The translations under genes and the position numbers were made by a program. A stretch of 64,000 nt of DNA from Burkholderia sp. Bp8963 (GTDB taxonomy: Bacteria > Pseudomonadota > Gammaproteobacteria > Burkholderiales > Burkholderiaceae): positions 27,192-91,191 of the forward strand of contig NZ_QTQP01000031.1 of assembly GCF_003854275.1 (NCBI RefSeq). Direction: 5' to 3'. Numbering within the stretch: position 1 is the stretch's first letter; every line of letters starts with the position of its first letter. The notes beneath the pieces are model-generated. The model saw only the letters and a program-made list of their open reading frames with translations. It had not been told where the DNA came from and searched no databases. Shown one piece after another: positions 50,315 through 58,117 of the stretch.

Positions 50315-50503
50315 GCCTTTCATCTCCCGGATGGAGTTCGCTTGCGGTTGGGAATCTTCCTTCAAGCAACGATATTTCGACGACGGGCATCCCGCTATCG
50401 GATTTCGGCAAGGACCGACGCCGCGGCGCGAACGGCGGCTTTTTTGACAGCCCGCCGTTGCGACTACAATGGTCCGCACGACTTCACGCTCGACGACGCG
50501 ATC

Positions 50504-51508
50504 ATGGAGACGCAGACCCTTACCGATTTCAATGCGCAGTCCGATCGTTCGTTGTCCGCATCCGGCGTGGCGTTCCACGCCTGTACGGACGTGGAGGAGC
50601 AGGCGCGCGCATTCGACGGCTGGAATCTGAACTACACGCAGATCTCGAAGGGCGCGTTCCACGGCGCTTCGTCGCTGGTGTCACTCGGTGGCATTCGTCT
50701 GCTGGTCGAACGTCTCGACAAGGTCATTCTTCAACGCGGCGCGGTGCCGGCCGATCGATTCGCCGTCGCGGTGCCGCTCGAGCTCGAAGGCCACGCCCGC
50801 ATGTGCGGGGAGCGAAGCGAGCGCGACAGTCTTCACGTGTTTTCCTGCTTGCCCGAGTTCGAGTTCTATTCGCCGGATCGGCATCTGCTCGTGAATGTCG
50901 ATATCGACGTCGATCGCCTGTCGGCCGAATCGCTGCGCAGCCTCGCCGCTTCGCTCCGCTCAGGCATGACGGCGCCTGTGATCCGGATGACGGCGGACGT
51001 GGCGGAAGGCCTTCGCCAACTGCTCAGGCGCATGCTTGCCGCTTCGACGAATCCGGCCGCGACGCCGCCCGAACGTGTCCGCGAATCGGTCGAACTGGTC
51101 GAGCGCACGATCCTGTTCGCGTTGGCGGAAGCGCTCGAAGCGCATTCGGAAACCGCTGTCGCAAGCCCGGCGCGCGGCGCGAGGCACTGGACACTGATCA
51201 ACGCGATTCAGGAGCGTCTTCGCGATCCGTCGACGTGCCCGCTTTCGATTGCCGAGCTGTGCGTGGAACTCGGCCTGAGCCGCCGCACGATCCAGTATGC
51301 GTTTCGCGAAGTACTGGACCTGAACCCCGTCTCATACCTGCGCGCAGTGAGGCTAAACCACGTTCGACGAGATCTTCGGCTCGGCGATTCCGTCACGGTG
51401 GCGGCAACCCGGTGGGGCTTCCTGCATCTCGGCGATTTCTCCCGCGACTACCGCAGTATGTTCGGCGAGCTGCCGTCCGTGACGGCCAGAAGACGGCACA
51501 GCGCGTAG
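50504..51508 (+). CDS. AraC-family regulator (EutR-like)
   Basis: A 334-residue regulator starting at ATG 50504. The N-domain reads FDGWNLNYTQISKGAFHGAS, and GGIRLLVERLDKVILQRGAV, the pattern of EutR-type regulators where W-x-x-x-Y-x-Q-x-x-x-G is conserved. The C-terminal HTH is CPLSIAELCVELGLSRRTIQ and then WGFLHLGDFSRDYRSMFGEL P, with the family's W-G-F-x-H-x-G-x-F end. EutR proteins bind cobalamin/ethanolamine, and this subgroup often governs amine or aromatic catabolism. Its divergent SDR partner and the permease nearby support an amine-related role. This is inference. Confidence 0.88.
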   Translation: METQTLTDFNAQSDRSLSASGVAFHACTDVEEQARAFDGWNLNYTQISKGAFHGASSLVSLGGIRLLVERLDKVILQRGAVPADRFAVAVPLELEGHARMCGERSERDSLHVFSCLPEFEFYSPDRHLLVNVDIDVDRLSAESLRSLAASLRSGMTAPVIRMTADVAEGLRQLLRRMLAASTNPAATPPERVRESVELVERTILFALAEALEAHSETAVASPARGARHWTLINAIQERLRDPSTCPLSIAELCVELGLSRRTIQYAFREVLDLNPVSYLRAVRLNHVRRDLRLGDSVTVAATRWGFLHLGDFSRDYRSMFGELPSVTARRRHSA

Positions 51509-51546
51509 CGCTTGTCGAACCCTTGGCGTTAGGCGCACGTCAATGT

Positions 51547-51681
51547 TCACGGGCGCAGCAGATCGAATCCGGCGAAGACCACCACGCCGCTGAGCGCGAT
51601 CAGCGCGACGGAGTGCTGGCCGAAATAGAGAATCGCGGCTGCAAGCCACGACGCGATGCAAAAGGCGCCAATGCGGGCCAT
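51547..51681 (-). CDS. Small two-helix membrane protein (44 residues)
   Basis: A short gene starting at the ATG at 51679-51681, with GAGGT 7 nt upstream. The product begins MARIGAFCIASWLAAAILYF and continues GQHSVALIALSGVVVFAGFD before LLRP. It therefore has two hydrophobic spans (about 5-20 and 24-39) split by a short polar GQHS turn, and a basic C-terminus. Codon use is typical of the organism. No family is recognised. It is convergent, 38 bp, with the AraC gene. The ribosome site and membrane topology make it credible despite its size. Confidence 0.6.
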   Translation of the reverse strand: MARIGAFCIASWLAAAILYFGQHSVALIALSGVVVFAGFDLLRP

Positions 51682-52278
51682 CGTTGTACCTCAAAACTCG
51701 TCATGAAAATGGACTAGCGTCCGCCGGCGGCACTACGCACTACGCAGTGCGATGGGCCCGACTGGGGAATCGCGCATCCGGATGCAGGGTGCCGCCCGTT
51801 CCGCGACCGGCATGCAGGGGCACGGCCATTCATGCGTTCGCGAAGGTCTCGACCGGGGCCGGGCGTCGGGACGGGGACGGCAGCACGCGTGGCGTGCTGC
51901 GACCGAAAGAACGGTCGTGGGTGCCGGCGGCGATCGCCAGGGCGACTCCGTTCGGAAGCCGGATCGCAAGATCGGCCGCGACAGACTGAATTTTACCAGT
52001 GAACGCGGGGTCTGCCGCGCGGCGCGACGGCGGCGGAACGCGGACAGCCGGTCAGGAAGACTGTCGGCACCGCGCCCGACGTGGTGTCAAGGGCATGTGA
52101 TCAGCCGGGCTCAAGTTTCATCCGATGAATGCCGTAATCCCGTTGCAAGGAAAACCTTGCATCCACGGCCGAGGATCCCGGCGTCAAACAACTGAAGGCG
52201 CTGATCAAGCTGCTGCAGCGCCGCCTCGCCGCGCTGGAAAGGCAGATCGCCAGCGCGGCCCAGCGCGCGAAGCGGAAA
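51682..52278. other. 597 bp region with hairpins and a gene remnant
   Basis: Most of it shows no gene. Two hairpins lie back to back: GCAGCACGC-GTG-GCGTGCTGC (51880-51900) and CGACCG-AAAGAA-CGGTCG (51900-51917). A coiled-coil coding remnant lies at 52160-52277. The first ~40 nt hold the promoter of the 44-residue membrane protein. Confidence 0.45.
52160..52277 (+). pseudogene. Coiled-coil coding remnant
   Basis: One + strand frame reads ASTAEDPGVKQLKALIKLLQ and RRLAALERQIASAAQRAKRK, a clear heptad pattern with Leu, Ile and Ala at a/d positions. It has no start codon or ribosome site, and the frame then runs antisense into the MFS gene. It looks like a fragment of a small coiled-coil protein. 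A chance pattern is possible. Confidence 0.3.
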
Positions 52279-53478
52279 TTATCCTGCGGTTGCCATGTCG
52301 ATACCGCGCTGTTCCCGACTGAACAGGATGAGCACTGCTATGCAGACGGCCACGATCCCGGCCACGATCGCCAGCGCATGACCGTAGCTGCTGCCCTTCT
52401 GGATAGCGATCGAAGCTTGCAGCGGGGCGTTCACGGACGCAAGGAGGTTGCCCAACTGGTAGACAAGTCCGGGAAAGGTTGCCCGGATGTTTGCCGGCGA
52501 GATTTCATTCAAGTGCGCTGGTATGACGCCCCACGCACCTTGCACCGAGATCTGCATCAGAAATGCACCGGCGGCGAGCCATGCCGCATTCGTGGAAAAT
52601 GCCCAAAGCGGCAGAACAGGCAGGGCAATCAGCGCGGCGGCACAGATCGTTTGTCGGCGCCCAAGGCGTTCAGACAGGATACCGAACGAAAGACCGCCGA
52701 TCATTGCACCGACATTGAGGACGATCGTAATAAGCGACACGGTGTGGGTGTCGAAGTGATGCTGCTCGCGCAGGAAGGTCGGATAAAGGTCTTGCGTTCC
52801 GTGAGCGAAGAAATTGAAAGCGGTCATCAGTACGATCGCGTAGATCGACAGTGTCCAGTTTTGCTTCAGCGTGGCGATCAGTCCAGGACCCTGCCGATGC
52901 TCGATGGCTTTCCACGCGGGCGATTCCGGTACCCGTGCGCGAATGAACAACACGAGCAGGGCGGGCAGCACGCCGACGAAGAACATGCCGCGCCACCCGA
53001 TCAACGGATAGAGGAGGCCGAATACCAGCGACGCGAGCAGGTAACCGCTGGGGTAGCCGGCCTGAAGCAGCCCCGATACGAAGCCGCGCGACTTTGCGGG
53101 TACCGTTTCCATTGTCAGCGCTGATCCCACGCCCCATTCGCCGCCCATCGCGATGCCGAATAATGCACGCAAGACGATCAACGTGGTGAGATTGGGCGAA
53201 AACCCGGAAAGCAGTTCGAGTATCGAGTAACAGACGATGTTGACCATCAACGTCGGTCTGCGCCCGAATCGGTCCGCGAGCCGTCCGAAGATGAGTGCTC
53301 CAAGAGGGCGCAGCGCGAGCGTGAATGTAATGGCGGCTGCAACGGCGGGAATGGTCGTGCTGAACTCCGCTGCGATGTCCTTGAGAACAAAGACCATTAA
53401 AAAGAAATCGAATGCGTCGAGCGTCCACCCTAGATAGGCAGCAATTGCAACGCTCTTTTGTTCGCGTGTCCAGTTCAT
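52279..53478 (-). CDS. MFS transporter, sialate/lactate-type (SHS) carboxylate:H+ symporter
   Basis: A 399-residue carrier. LGWTLDAFDFFLMVFVLKDI at helix 1 is the signature D-x-F-D-F of the sialate:H+/lactate (SHS) group. GRLADRFGRRPTLMVNIVCY is the loop 2-3 motif, and RALFGIAMGGEWGVGSALTM includes the G-G-E-W-G motif before helix 5. It probably imports an aromatic or aliphatic carboxylate. It is the second gene after the tannase-family esterase (64 bp gap, same strand), so it may take up the acid released by that enzyme. LysR at 55267 is the likely controller of both. Confidence 0.88.
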   Translation of the reverse strand: MNWTREQKSVAIAAYLGWTLDAFDFFLMVFVLKDIAAEFSTTIPAVAAAITFTLALRPLGALIFGRLADRFGRRPTLMVNIVCYSILELLSGFSPNLTTLIVLRALFGIAMGGEWGVGSALTMETVPAKSRGFVSGLLQAGYPSGYLLASLVFGLLYPLIGWRGMFFVGVLPALLVLFIRARVPESPAWKAIEHRQGPGLIATLKQNWTLSIYAIVLMTAFNFFAHGTQDLYPTFLREQHHFDTHTVSLITIVLNVGAMIGGLSFGILSERLGRRQTICAAALIALPVLPLWAFSTNAAWLAAGAFLMQISVQGAWGVIPAHLNEISPANIRATFPGLVYQLGNLLASVNAPLQASIAIQKGSSYGHALAIVAGIVAVCIAVLILFSREQRGIDMATAG

Positions 53479-53542
53479 CAGGAAGGGTCTCCAGTTTGTA
53501 GTGCAAATGAAATACGCGTGGTCATGTGTCGCTTCGACGGCG

Positions 53543-55165
53543 TCATGGCGATACACAACTGAAATTCAATGCGTCGTCGCTGCTTCCGGTTCCGTTGTAG
53601 CGCGCGACTTGCGGATAGGGGCATAGCGGACGGCTGCGGCTAACCGAGCCGTTGGCCACGACTGATGCGATGACGGATGCCGGTTTGGTTCCTTGGCTGA
53701 CCCATTGATCGAGGGCCTGGACGATGTCATGACCGGCGTCGGCAACCGGTGGGGTGCCGGTGGATGCGCCGAAGTTCTGCGGGCCGGGGCCACCCGTGCA
53801 GTGCTGCATGCCGGGCACCATGAACAGTCTCATGAAGTCATCGGTTTTCGTCGTGCTGCCTTGCAACGCCGTGACCTGGTCGTAATACGCGATGCTGTTG
53901 AGTGCCGATATCTGCTGGTCGGCCCACCCGTGGTACACAATCAGTTTTCCGCCCCGTGCGCGGAATGCCTCCAGGTCGGGCGTCGCGTTGAAGATGGTGG
54001 ATACAGTCTGTCCGTCGATGGTCGCTTGCTGCGCTCGCGTGAAGTCGGCGTCGAAGTCGAAGTTCCGGTTATCGAATGCCGGGTTTTGGAATACGGTGTA
54101 GCGGAAGAAGTCCCAACCGCTTCCGCCGGGCGTCTTGCCCGTATACAACGGCGCCCAGCCCGGCTCGCTGCCAGGCGTGTAACCAGGGAAGATCGATGAA
54201 CCGTCCGATCGACGTGTTCCGCCGTAGATGTGCGTTGCCGCGGCAACCTGTGATGGCGTCAGGCAGTTCGTCGACGATCCGGGCCTGCACTGCAGAGTCG
54301 CCGGATCGAAATGGCAGGCGCGCGGATCGTTGACCACACCGTCTTTGACTCCATCATTGGCATCGCAGGCTGCGACGATCGCGGAATTGAGCAGCGCGAT
54401 GCTGGCCGGGGTGAGGGCGGTTGGATCCTGCAACGCGGGTTCGCTGTTCCACAGTTCAGCTGCCATCAGGTTGACCCAATTCCATCCTGGCGCTCCCGCT
54501 ACGATGCCATCGTAGTCGTCCGGGTAGCGCGATGCCTCCATCAACGCGTGATGCCCGCCCTGAGAGCAGCCGACGAAGTACGACTTGCTGGGCCCGATGC
54601 CGTAAAACTTCTGGAGAATTTCTTTGGCATGGAGCGTGGCGACGTGTTCGGCCCGGTATGCGAAGTCGATGATCTTTTCCGGGTGACCCAACGCCCAGGT
54701 CTGTTCGGCCGTTCCGTTGGGCAGATTCAAATTGCTGACGTGACCGTTATCGGTCGCCATCGCGACGTAGCCGGCTTCGAGGGCAGGCTTCATTCCCGAG
54801 TAGGCGATCGAGCCCGCTGACGAGCCGGAGCCGACACCCTGGAACTTGCCGTTCCAGCCGGATCGGTCAGGAAGCCAGGTTTCAAATCCGATTTGTGAAT
54901 CGCCGGTAGGCCTGGCTATCGCGATGACACGACAAAACGACCCTTTGACCGATGTCGTGCCTATGGTCAGGCCGGTATTCACATGAGCGGTCGACGTGAT
55001 GAGTGTGCCGTCGCCAAACCGGGCACCGGACAACGCCGCACACGCCGCCTCGTCGGCTGACACGACCGGCGGATCGGATTGGACATTCTGCCCGCAAGCG
55101 CAGAGGGCACCAGCCGTTGCACACGCAGCGATGCCTACCGCGCTGATTCTTCGGTATAACGACAC
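53543..55165 (-). CDS. Tannase/feruloyl esterase family protein, secreted
   Basis: A 540-residue esterase. Residues 1-~24 form a signal peptide (VGIAACATAGALCAC), perhaps a lipoprotein signal with C24. The nucleophile is in YFVGCSQGGHHALMEASRYP (G-C-S-Q-G-G), and the histidine is in VPGMQHCTGGPG. The adjacent cysteines in CS and HC make the conserved CS-D-HC disulfide-linked triad of the family. YDGIVAGAPGWNWVNLMAAE is another family block. Substrates are phenolic esters such as gallate or ferulate/chlorogenate esters, and the enzyme acts in the envelope. It is divergent from a LysR gene across a GTATTT-N4-AAATAC dyad and is followed by an MFS acid carrier. Confidence 0.9.
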   Translation of the reverse strand: MSLYRRISAVGIAACATAGALCACGQNVQSDPPVVSADEAACAALSGARFGDGTLITSTAHVNTGLTIGTTSVKGSFCRVIAIARPTGDSQIGFETWLPDRSGWNGKFQGVGSGSSAGSIAYSGMKPALEAGYVAMATDNGHVSNLNLPNGTAEQTWALGHPEKIIDFAYRAEHVATLHAKEILQKFYGIGPSKSYFVGCSQGGHHALMEASRYPDDYDGIVAGAPGWNWVNLMAAELWNSEPALQDPTALTPASIALLNSAIVAACDANDGVKDGVVNDPRACHFDPATLQCRPGSSTNCLTPSQVAAATHIYGGTRRSDGSSIFPGYTPGSEPGWAPLYTGKTPGGSGWDFFRYTVFQNPAFDNRNFDFDADFTRAQQATIDGQTVSTIFNATPDLEAFRARGGKLIVYHGWADQQISALNSIAYYDQVTALQGSTTKTDDFMRLFMVPGMQHCTGGPGPQNFGASTGTPPVADAGHDIVQALDQWVSQGTKPASVIASVVANGSVSRSRPLCPYPQVARYNGTGSSDDALNFSCVSP

Positions 55166-55226
55166 GACCGTCTCCTTATTTATATCGTTGTCTGAAGCGA
55201 ATGTGCGCTAGGCTAGTACGTTGCCG

Positions 55227-55242
55227 GTATTTCGATAAATAC
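55227..55242. promoter_or_regulatory. LysR-type box between the esterase and its LysR regulator
   Basis: GTATTTCGATAAATAC pairs GTATTT with AAATAC around CGAT. It lies 25 nt upstream of the LysR start (55267) and 62 nt upstream of the esterase start. It fits the T-N11-A dyad of LysR operators. Confidence 0.55.
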
Positions 55243-55266
55243 TATTGTTCTATGTATTGATAGACC

Positions 55267-56184
55267 ATGCCTATAAATCTGACGTTGCACCAAATCGATG
55301 CGTTCCGGGCGGTGGCGCGCTACCGAAGCTTTAGTGCCGCAGCCAAGGCACTCTTCATTTCCCAGCCGAGCCTGACGCTGCTGATTCGCAATCTCGAGGA
55401 GGCGTTGGCGGCGCGTCTGTTTGATCGAACGACCCGCAAGGTCGAATTGACTGCCGCCGGGGAGGAGTTTCTTCCAGTATCGGAACGCATATTCGCGGAG
55501 CTCGAATTGGCCCGGGAAAACATCGCAAACCGATCGGCGTTGCGGCGCGGAAAGGTGTCGCTGGGCGCGTTGCCTTCGGCGTCGGCCTATGTCATTCCGA
55601 ATTCGATCTACGAGTTCAGGCAGGCGTACCCCGAGATCGCCGTGAATGTAAAAGACGGTGTAGCGGGGGAACTGATCGATATGGTTCGTGCCGGCGAAGT
55701 GGACTTTGCCGTGGGCAGCTATACGAGCGTCGAGCCGGATCTGCAATTCAGGAGCGTCACGCGCGACGAGATGTATCTGGTCTGTCGTAGCGATCACCGA
55801 CTCGCGGGAAGGCGGAAGGTCAAGTGGAGCGAGATCCTGGGTGAACCGTTCATAGCGATGTCGCCGGGTACGAGCGTTCGCTATGCAACTGACACGGCGT
55901 TCGCCAGCCTGAAGGCGGTCAAGGCGCCAACCTATGACGTCGCATTGCTATCGACCATGTTCGGACTCGCGCGCGCAGGCGTTGGCGTGACTGCCCTGCC
56001 GATGACGGTACTCGAAGTCTTCAACGTGCAGGACGTTTCGAAGATTCCGCTCGTCGAACCGGTCGTGCGGCGCGATATCGGTTTCGTTACCCGTCGAGGC
56101 AGGGATCCGTCGCCCGCCGCACGCAAATTGATGGAAACGATCGAACGGCGAGTGGCCAACTGCCATGCCGCAAAAGCGAAGTAA
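55267..56184 (+). CDS. LysR-family regulator of the tannase/MFS pair
   Basis: A 305-residue LysR protein with the HTH at residues 4-62 (SAAAKALFISQPSLTLLIRN). The effector domain starts at RGKVSLGALPSASAYVIPNS. TYDVALLSTMFGLARAGVGV and TALPMTVLE are close to the CynR/GltC-type end region. It is divergent from the esterase gene (101 bp gap with a perfect dyad), so it should control that operon. It is convergent with the next LysR gene, with stop codons 14 nt apart. Confidence 0.9.
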   Translation: MPINLTLHQIDAFRAVARYRSFSAAAKALFISQPSLTLLIRNLEEALAARLFDRTTRKVELTAAGEEFLPVSERIFAELELARENIANRSALRRGKVSLGALPSASAYVIPNSIYEFRQAYPEIAVNVKDGVAGELIDMVRAGEVDFAVGSYTSVEPDLQFRSVTRDEMYLVCRSDHRLAGRRKVKWSEILGEPFIAMSPGTSVRYATDTAFASLKAVKAPTYDVALLSTMFGLARAGVGVTALPMTVLEVFNVQDVSKIPLVEPVVRRDIGFVTRRGRDPSPAARKLMETIERRVANCHAAKAK

Positions 56185-56197
56185 TCAACGCGCTGTA

Positions 56198-57103
56198 CTA
56201 CGACGACTTACGATCGGCATCGATCGTCACTTCCTTGACGAACGCACGAACGGCAGGGGATGACTCCCGGCGTCGATGTGCCAAAGCCAGATGAACGGAG
56301 AAGGCGAAGTCCGTGACAGGCGGGTAGCAAAGACCGCGTGGGCTGATACTTTTCATCGACTCGGGTATGACTGCAACGCCATAGCCGGCGGAGGTCAGAC
56401 TGATTGCGGACATGAAGTCCTTTACCCGATAGTCGAGGGAGGGCGTAAAGCCTCCGACCTTGCCAAGTGAAGACAGAACCTCGCTGAACGCGTCGTCTTC
56501 GTCGAATTGGGGAGAAATGAACGACTGGGCCTGCAAGTCTTGCGCGCGCAGCTTGCGTCGCGTCGCCAGCGGGTGGGACTCGGCCATTGCAACCACGAGG
56601 CGCTCGGTCTGGACGATCGTTGCAACGATTCCCGACGCATATCGCGGCCTGGGGCGCACAATGCCGACGTCAATTTCGCCGTTGTCCAGCGCTTCGAGTT
56701 GCCGAGGCGTGGCCATCTCGGCAATGTCGACCCGCACATCGGGATGCGACAGGCGAAACTGGCGCAGCATCCCGGGCAGCACGCCATTGGTCACGCTCGA
56801 CGCGACGAAGCCGATCCGGACAATCCCGGCCAGCCCCCTTGCCGCCAACCGTCCGACTTGTTCCGCACGTTCGATATGCCGCAATGCCGTCATTGCTTCG
56901 GCATGGAACAGGCGTCCCGCATCGGTAAGCGTGACAGGCTGACGCTTGTTCCGGTTCAGCAGCCGCACGCCGATGTTTTGTTCGAGGCGCTGAATCTGGG
57001 TGCTGAGCGCCGATTGAGCGACGTTCAACCGATCCGCGGCCTTCGCGAAGTGCAACTCCTCTACCACGGTAGCGAAATATCTCAGCTGACGCGCGTCGAT
57101 CAT
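56198..57103 (-). CDS. LysR-family regulator of the CsiD-like operon
   Basis: A 301-residue LysR protein. The HTH region is residues 3-60 (FAKAADRLNVAQSALSTQIQ then RLEQNIGVRLLNRNKR). GIVRIGFVASSVTNGVLPGM opens the effector domain, and QLEALDNGEIDVGIVRP is a typical block. It belongs to the BenM/CatM-like subgroup by motif style, whose members answer to aromatic or dicarboxylic acids. It is divergent from the CsiD-like gene. The 96 bp gap holds a weak dyad, CCAGA (57116-57120) and TCTGG (57141-57145). Confidence 0.9.
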   Translation of the reverse strand: MIDARQLRYFATVVEELHFAKAADRLNVAQSALSTQIQRLEQNIGVRLLNRNKRQPVTLTDAGRLFHAEAMTALRHIERAEQVGRLAARGLAGIVRIGFVASSVTNGVLPGMLRQFRLSHPDVRVDIAEMATPRQLEALDNGEIDVGIVRPRPRYASGIVATIVQTERLVVAMAESHPLATRRKLRAQDLQAQSFISPQFDEDDAFSEVLSSLGKVGGFTPSLDYRVKDFMSAISLTSAGYGVAVIPESMKSISPRGLCYPPVTDFAFSVHLALAHRRRESSPAVRAFVKEVTIDADRKSS

Positions 57104-57199
57104 TTAATCTCCATTCCAGAACAAAGTTTCGAGATCGTGGTCTGGATGCTATCAGAGAAATCCGCTGAAATGAGGCGACTCGTCACCCTGGAGAACACC

Positions 57200-58117
57200 A
57201 TGGAAGCGCCCGCCGACACCTTGCAACAGCCGTCGTTTCGTTTGTCGCCACACCCGGATCACCATCGGATCGTGCATGTCACTGCCGACCGACAGGCGCT
57301 CGCCGGCTTCTTGCAGGACGTTCGGTCTATCGATGTCCAGAATCTGGAATATGTACCGTTCATGCGCTTCGCCCTTGCCGACGCGCTGATCAAGCGGGTC
57401 GGCGACGAATTCGCGCGTAGGTTGATCCAGCTGGTCAAGGACCGTCGTCACGGCGGGTTCACCATCGGCCTGCAGGATCTTTCGCAGGATGCATCCGACT
57501 TCGTGAGGTTCGGTACGGCCGTCGCCCATATTCTCGGCACGAGCAACCACGACGCGATGTCGGGCACCTATTACGCACGCTTCGTCGTGAAACATACCGA
57601 TGATAGCGATTCGTATCTTCGCCAGGCCTATCGCCTGTTCACGATGCACGCCGACGGGACATTCGTCAGCGAGGCAACGGACTGGCTGTTGATGATGAAG
57701 TTTGCCGAGCGGAACGCGATTGGCGGCGAGTCGCGCTTTCTTCACCTCGACGATTGGGAGGAACGCGATCGGTTTGCGAAACACCCGCTTGGAATCCATC
57801 CGTTCCTTTACAAGGCCCCGGGTTCGAAGAACGTGGCCGAGAAGGTCGAGCGCCCCCTCTTCTTCGAAAGCGAGTTCGGTTTATCGATATCCTTCATCGA
57901 CCAGTTCGTGCAACCCACCAATCGCGAAGAAGCGGCATTTCTGCGCGCGCTGTCCGAATCGATGGAGGCGTCACCCGGTACGACGGAGGTGACGTTGCCG
58001 GTTGGCGACCTGGTTGTGTTGAACAACTATTTTTACGTGCACGGACGGGCGCCGTTCGAGAAGAATGAAGGGCTGTTCCGCGAACTGATGCGTCAACGAG
58101 GCACGTTCGAACGATGA
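57200..58117 (+). CDS. CsiD/GlaH-like 2-oxoglutarate- and iron-dependent oxygenase
   Basis: A 305-residue non-haem iron oxygenase starting at ATG 57200, with GGAG 7 nt upstream. It aligns by eye with glutarate 2-hydroxylase (CsiD/GlaH, 325 residues in E. coli): DVQNLEYVPFMRFALADALI, HGGFTIGLQDLSQDASDFVR, TYYARFVVKHTDDSDSYLRQ AYR and RELMRQRGTF near the end. The iron ligands are H150 and D152 (MHADGTF) and H281 (YVHGRAPF), spaced as in GlaH. GlaH turns glutarate, 2-oxoglutarate and O2 into L-2-hydroxyglutarate, succinate and CO2. Substitutions around the loop (HLDDWEERDRFAKHPLGIHP) leave the substrate open. It overlaps the FMN enzyme by ATGA. Confidence 0.82.
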   Translation: MEAPADTLQQPSFRLSPHPDHHRIVHVTADRQALAGFLQDVRSIDVQNLEYVPFMRFALADALIKRVGDEFARRLIQLVKDRRHGGFTIGLQDLSQDASDFVRFGTAVAHILGTSNHDAMSGTYYARFVVKHTDDSDSYLRQAYRLFTMHADGTFVSEATDWLLMMKFAERNAIGGESRFLHLDDWEERDRFAKHPLGIHPFLYKAPGSKNVAEKVERPLFFESEFGLSISFIDQFVQPTNREEAAFLRALSESMEASPGTTEVTLPVGDLVVLNNYFYVHGRAPFEKNEGLFRELMRQRGTFER

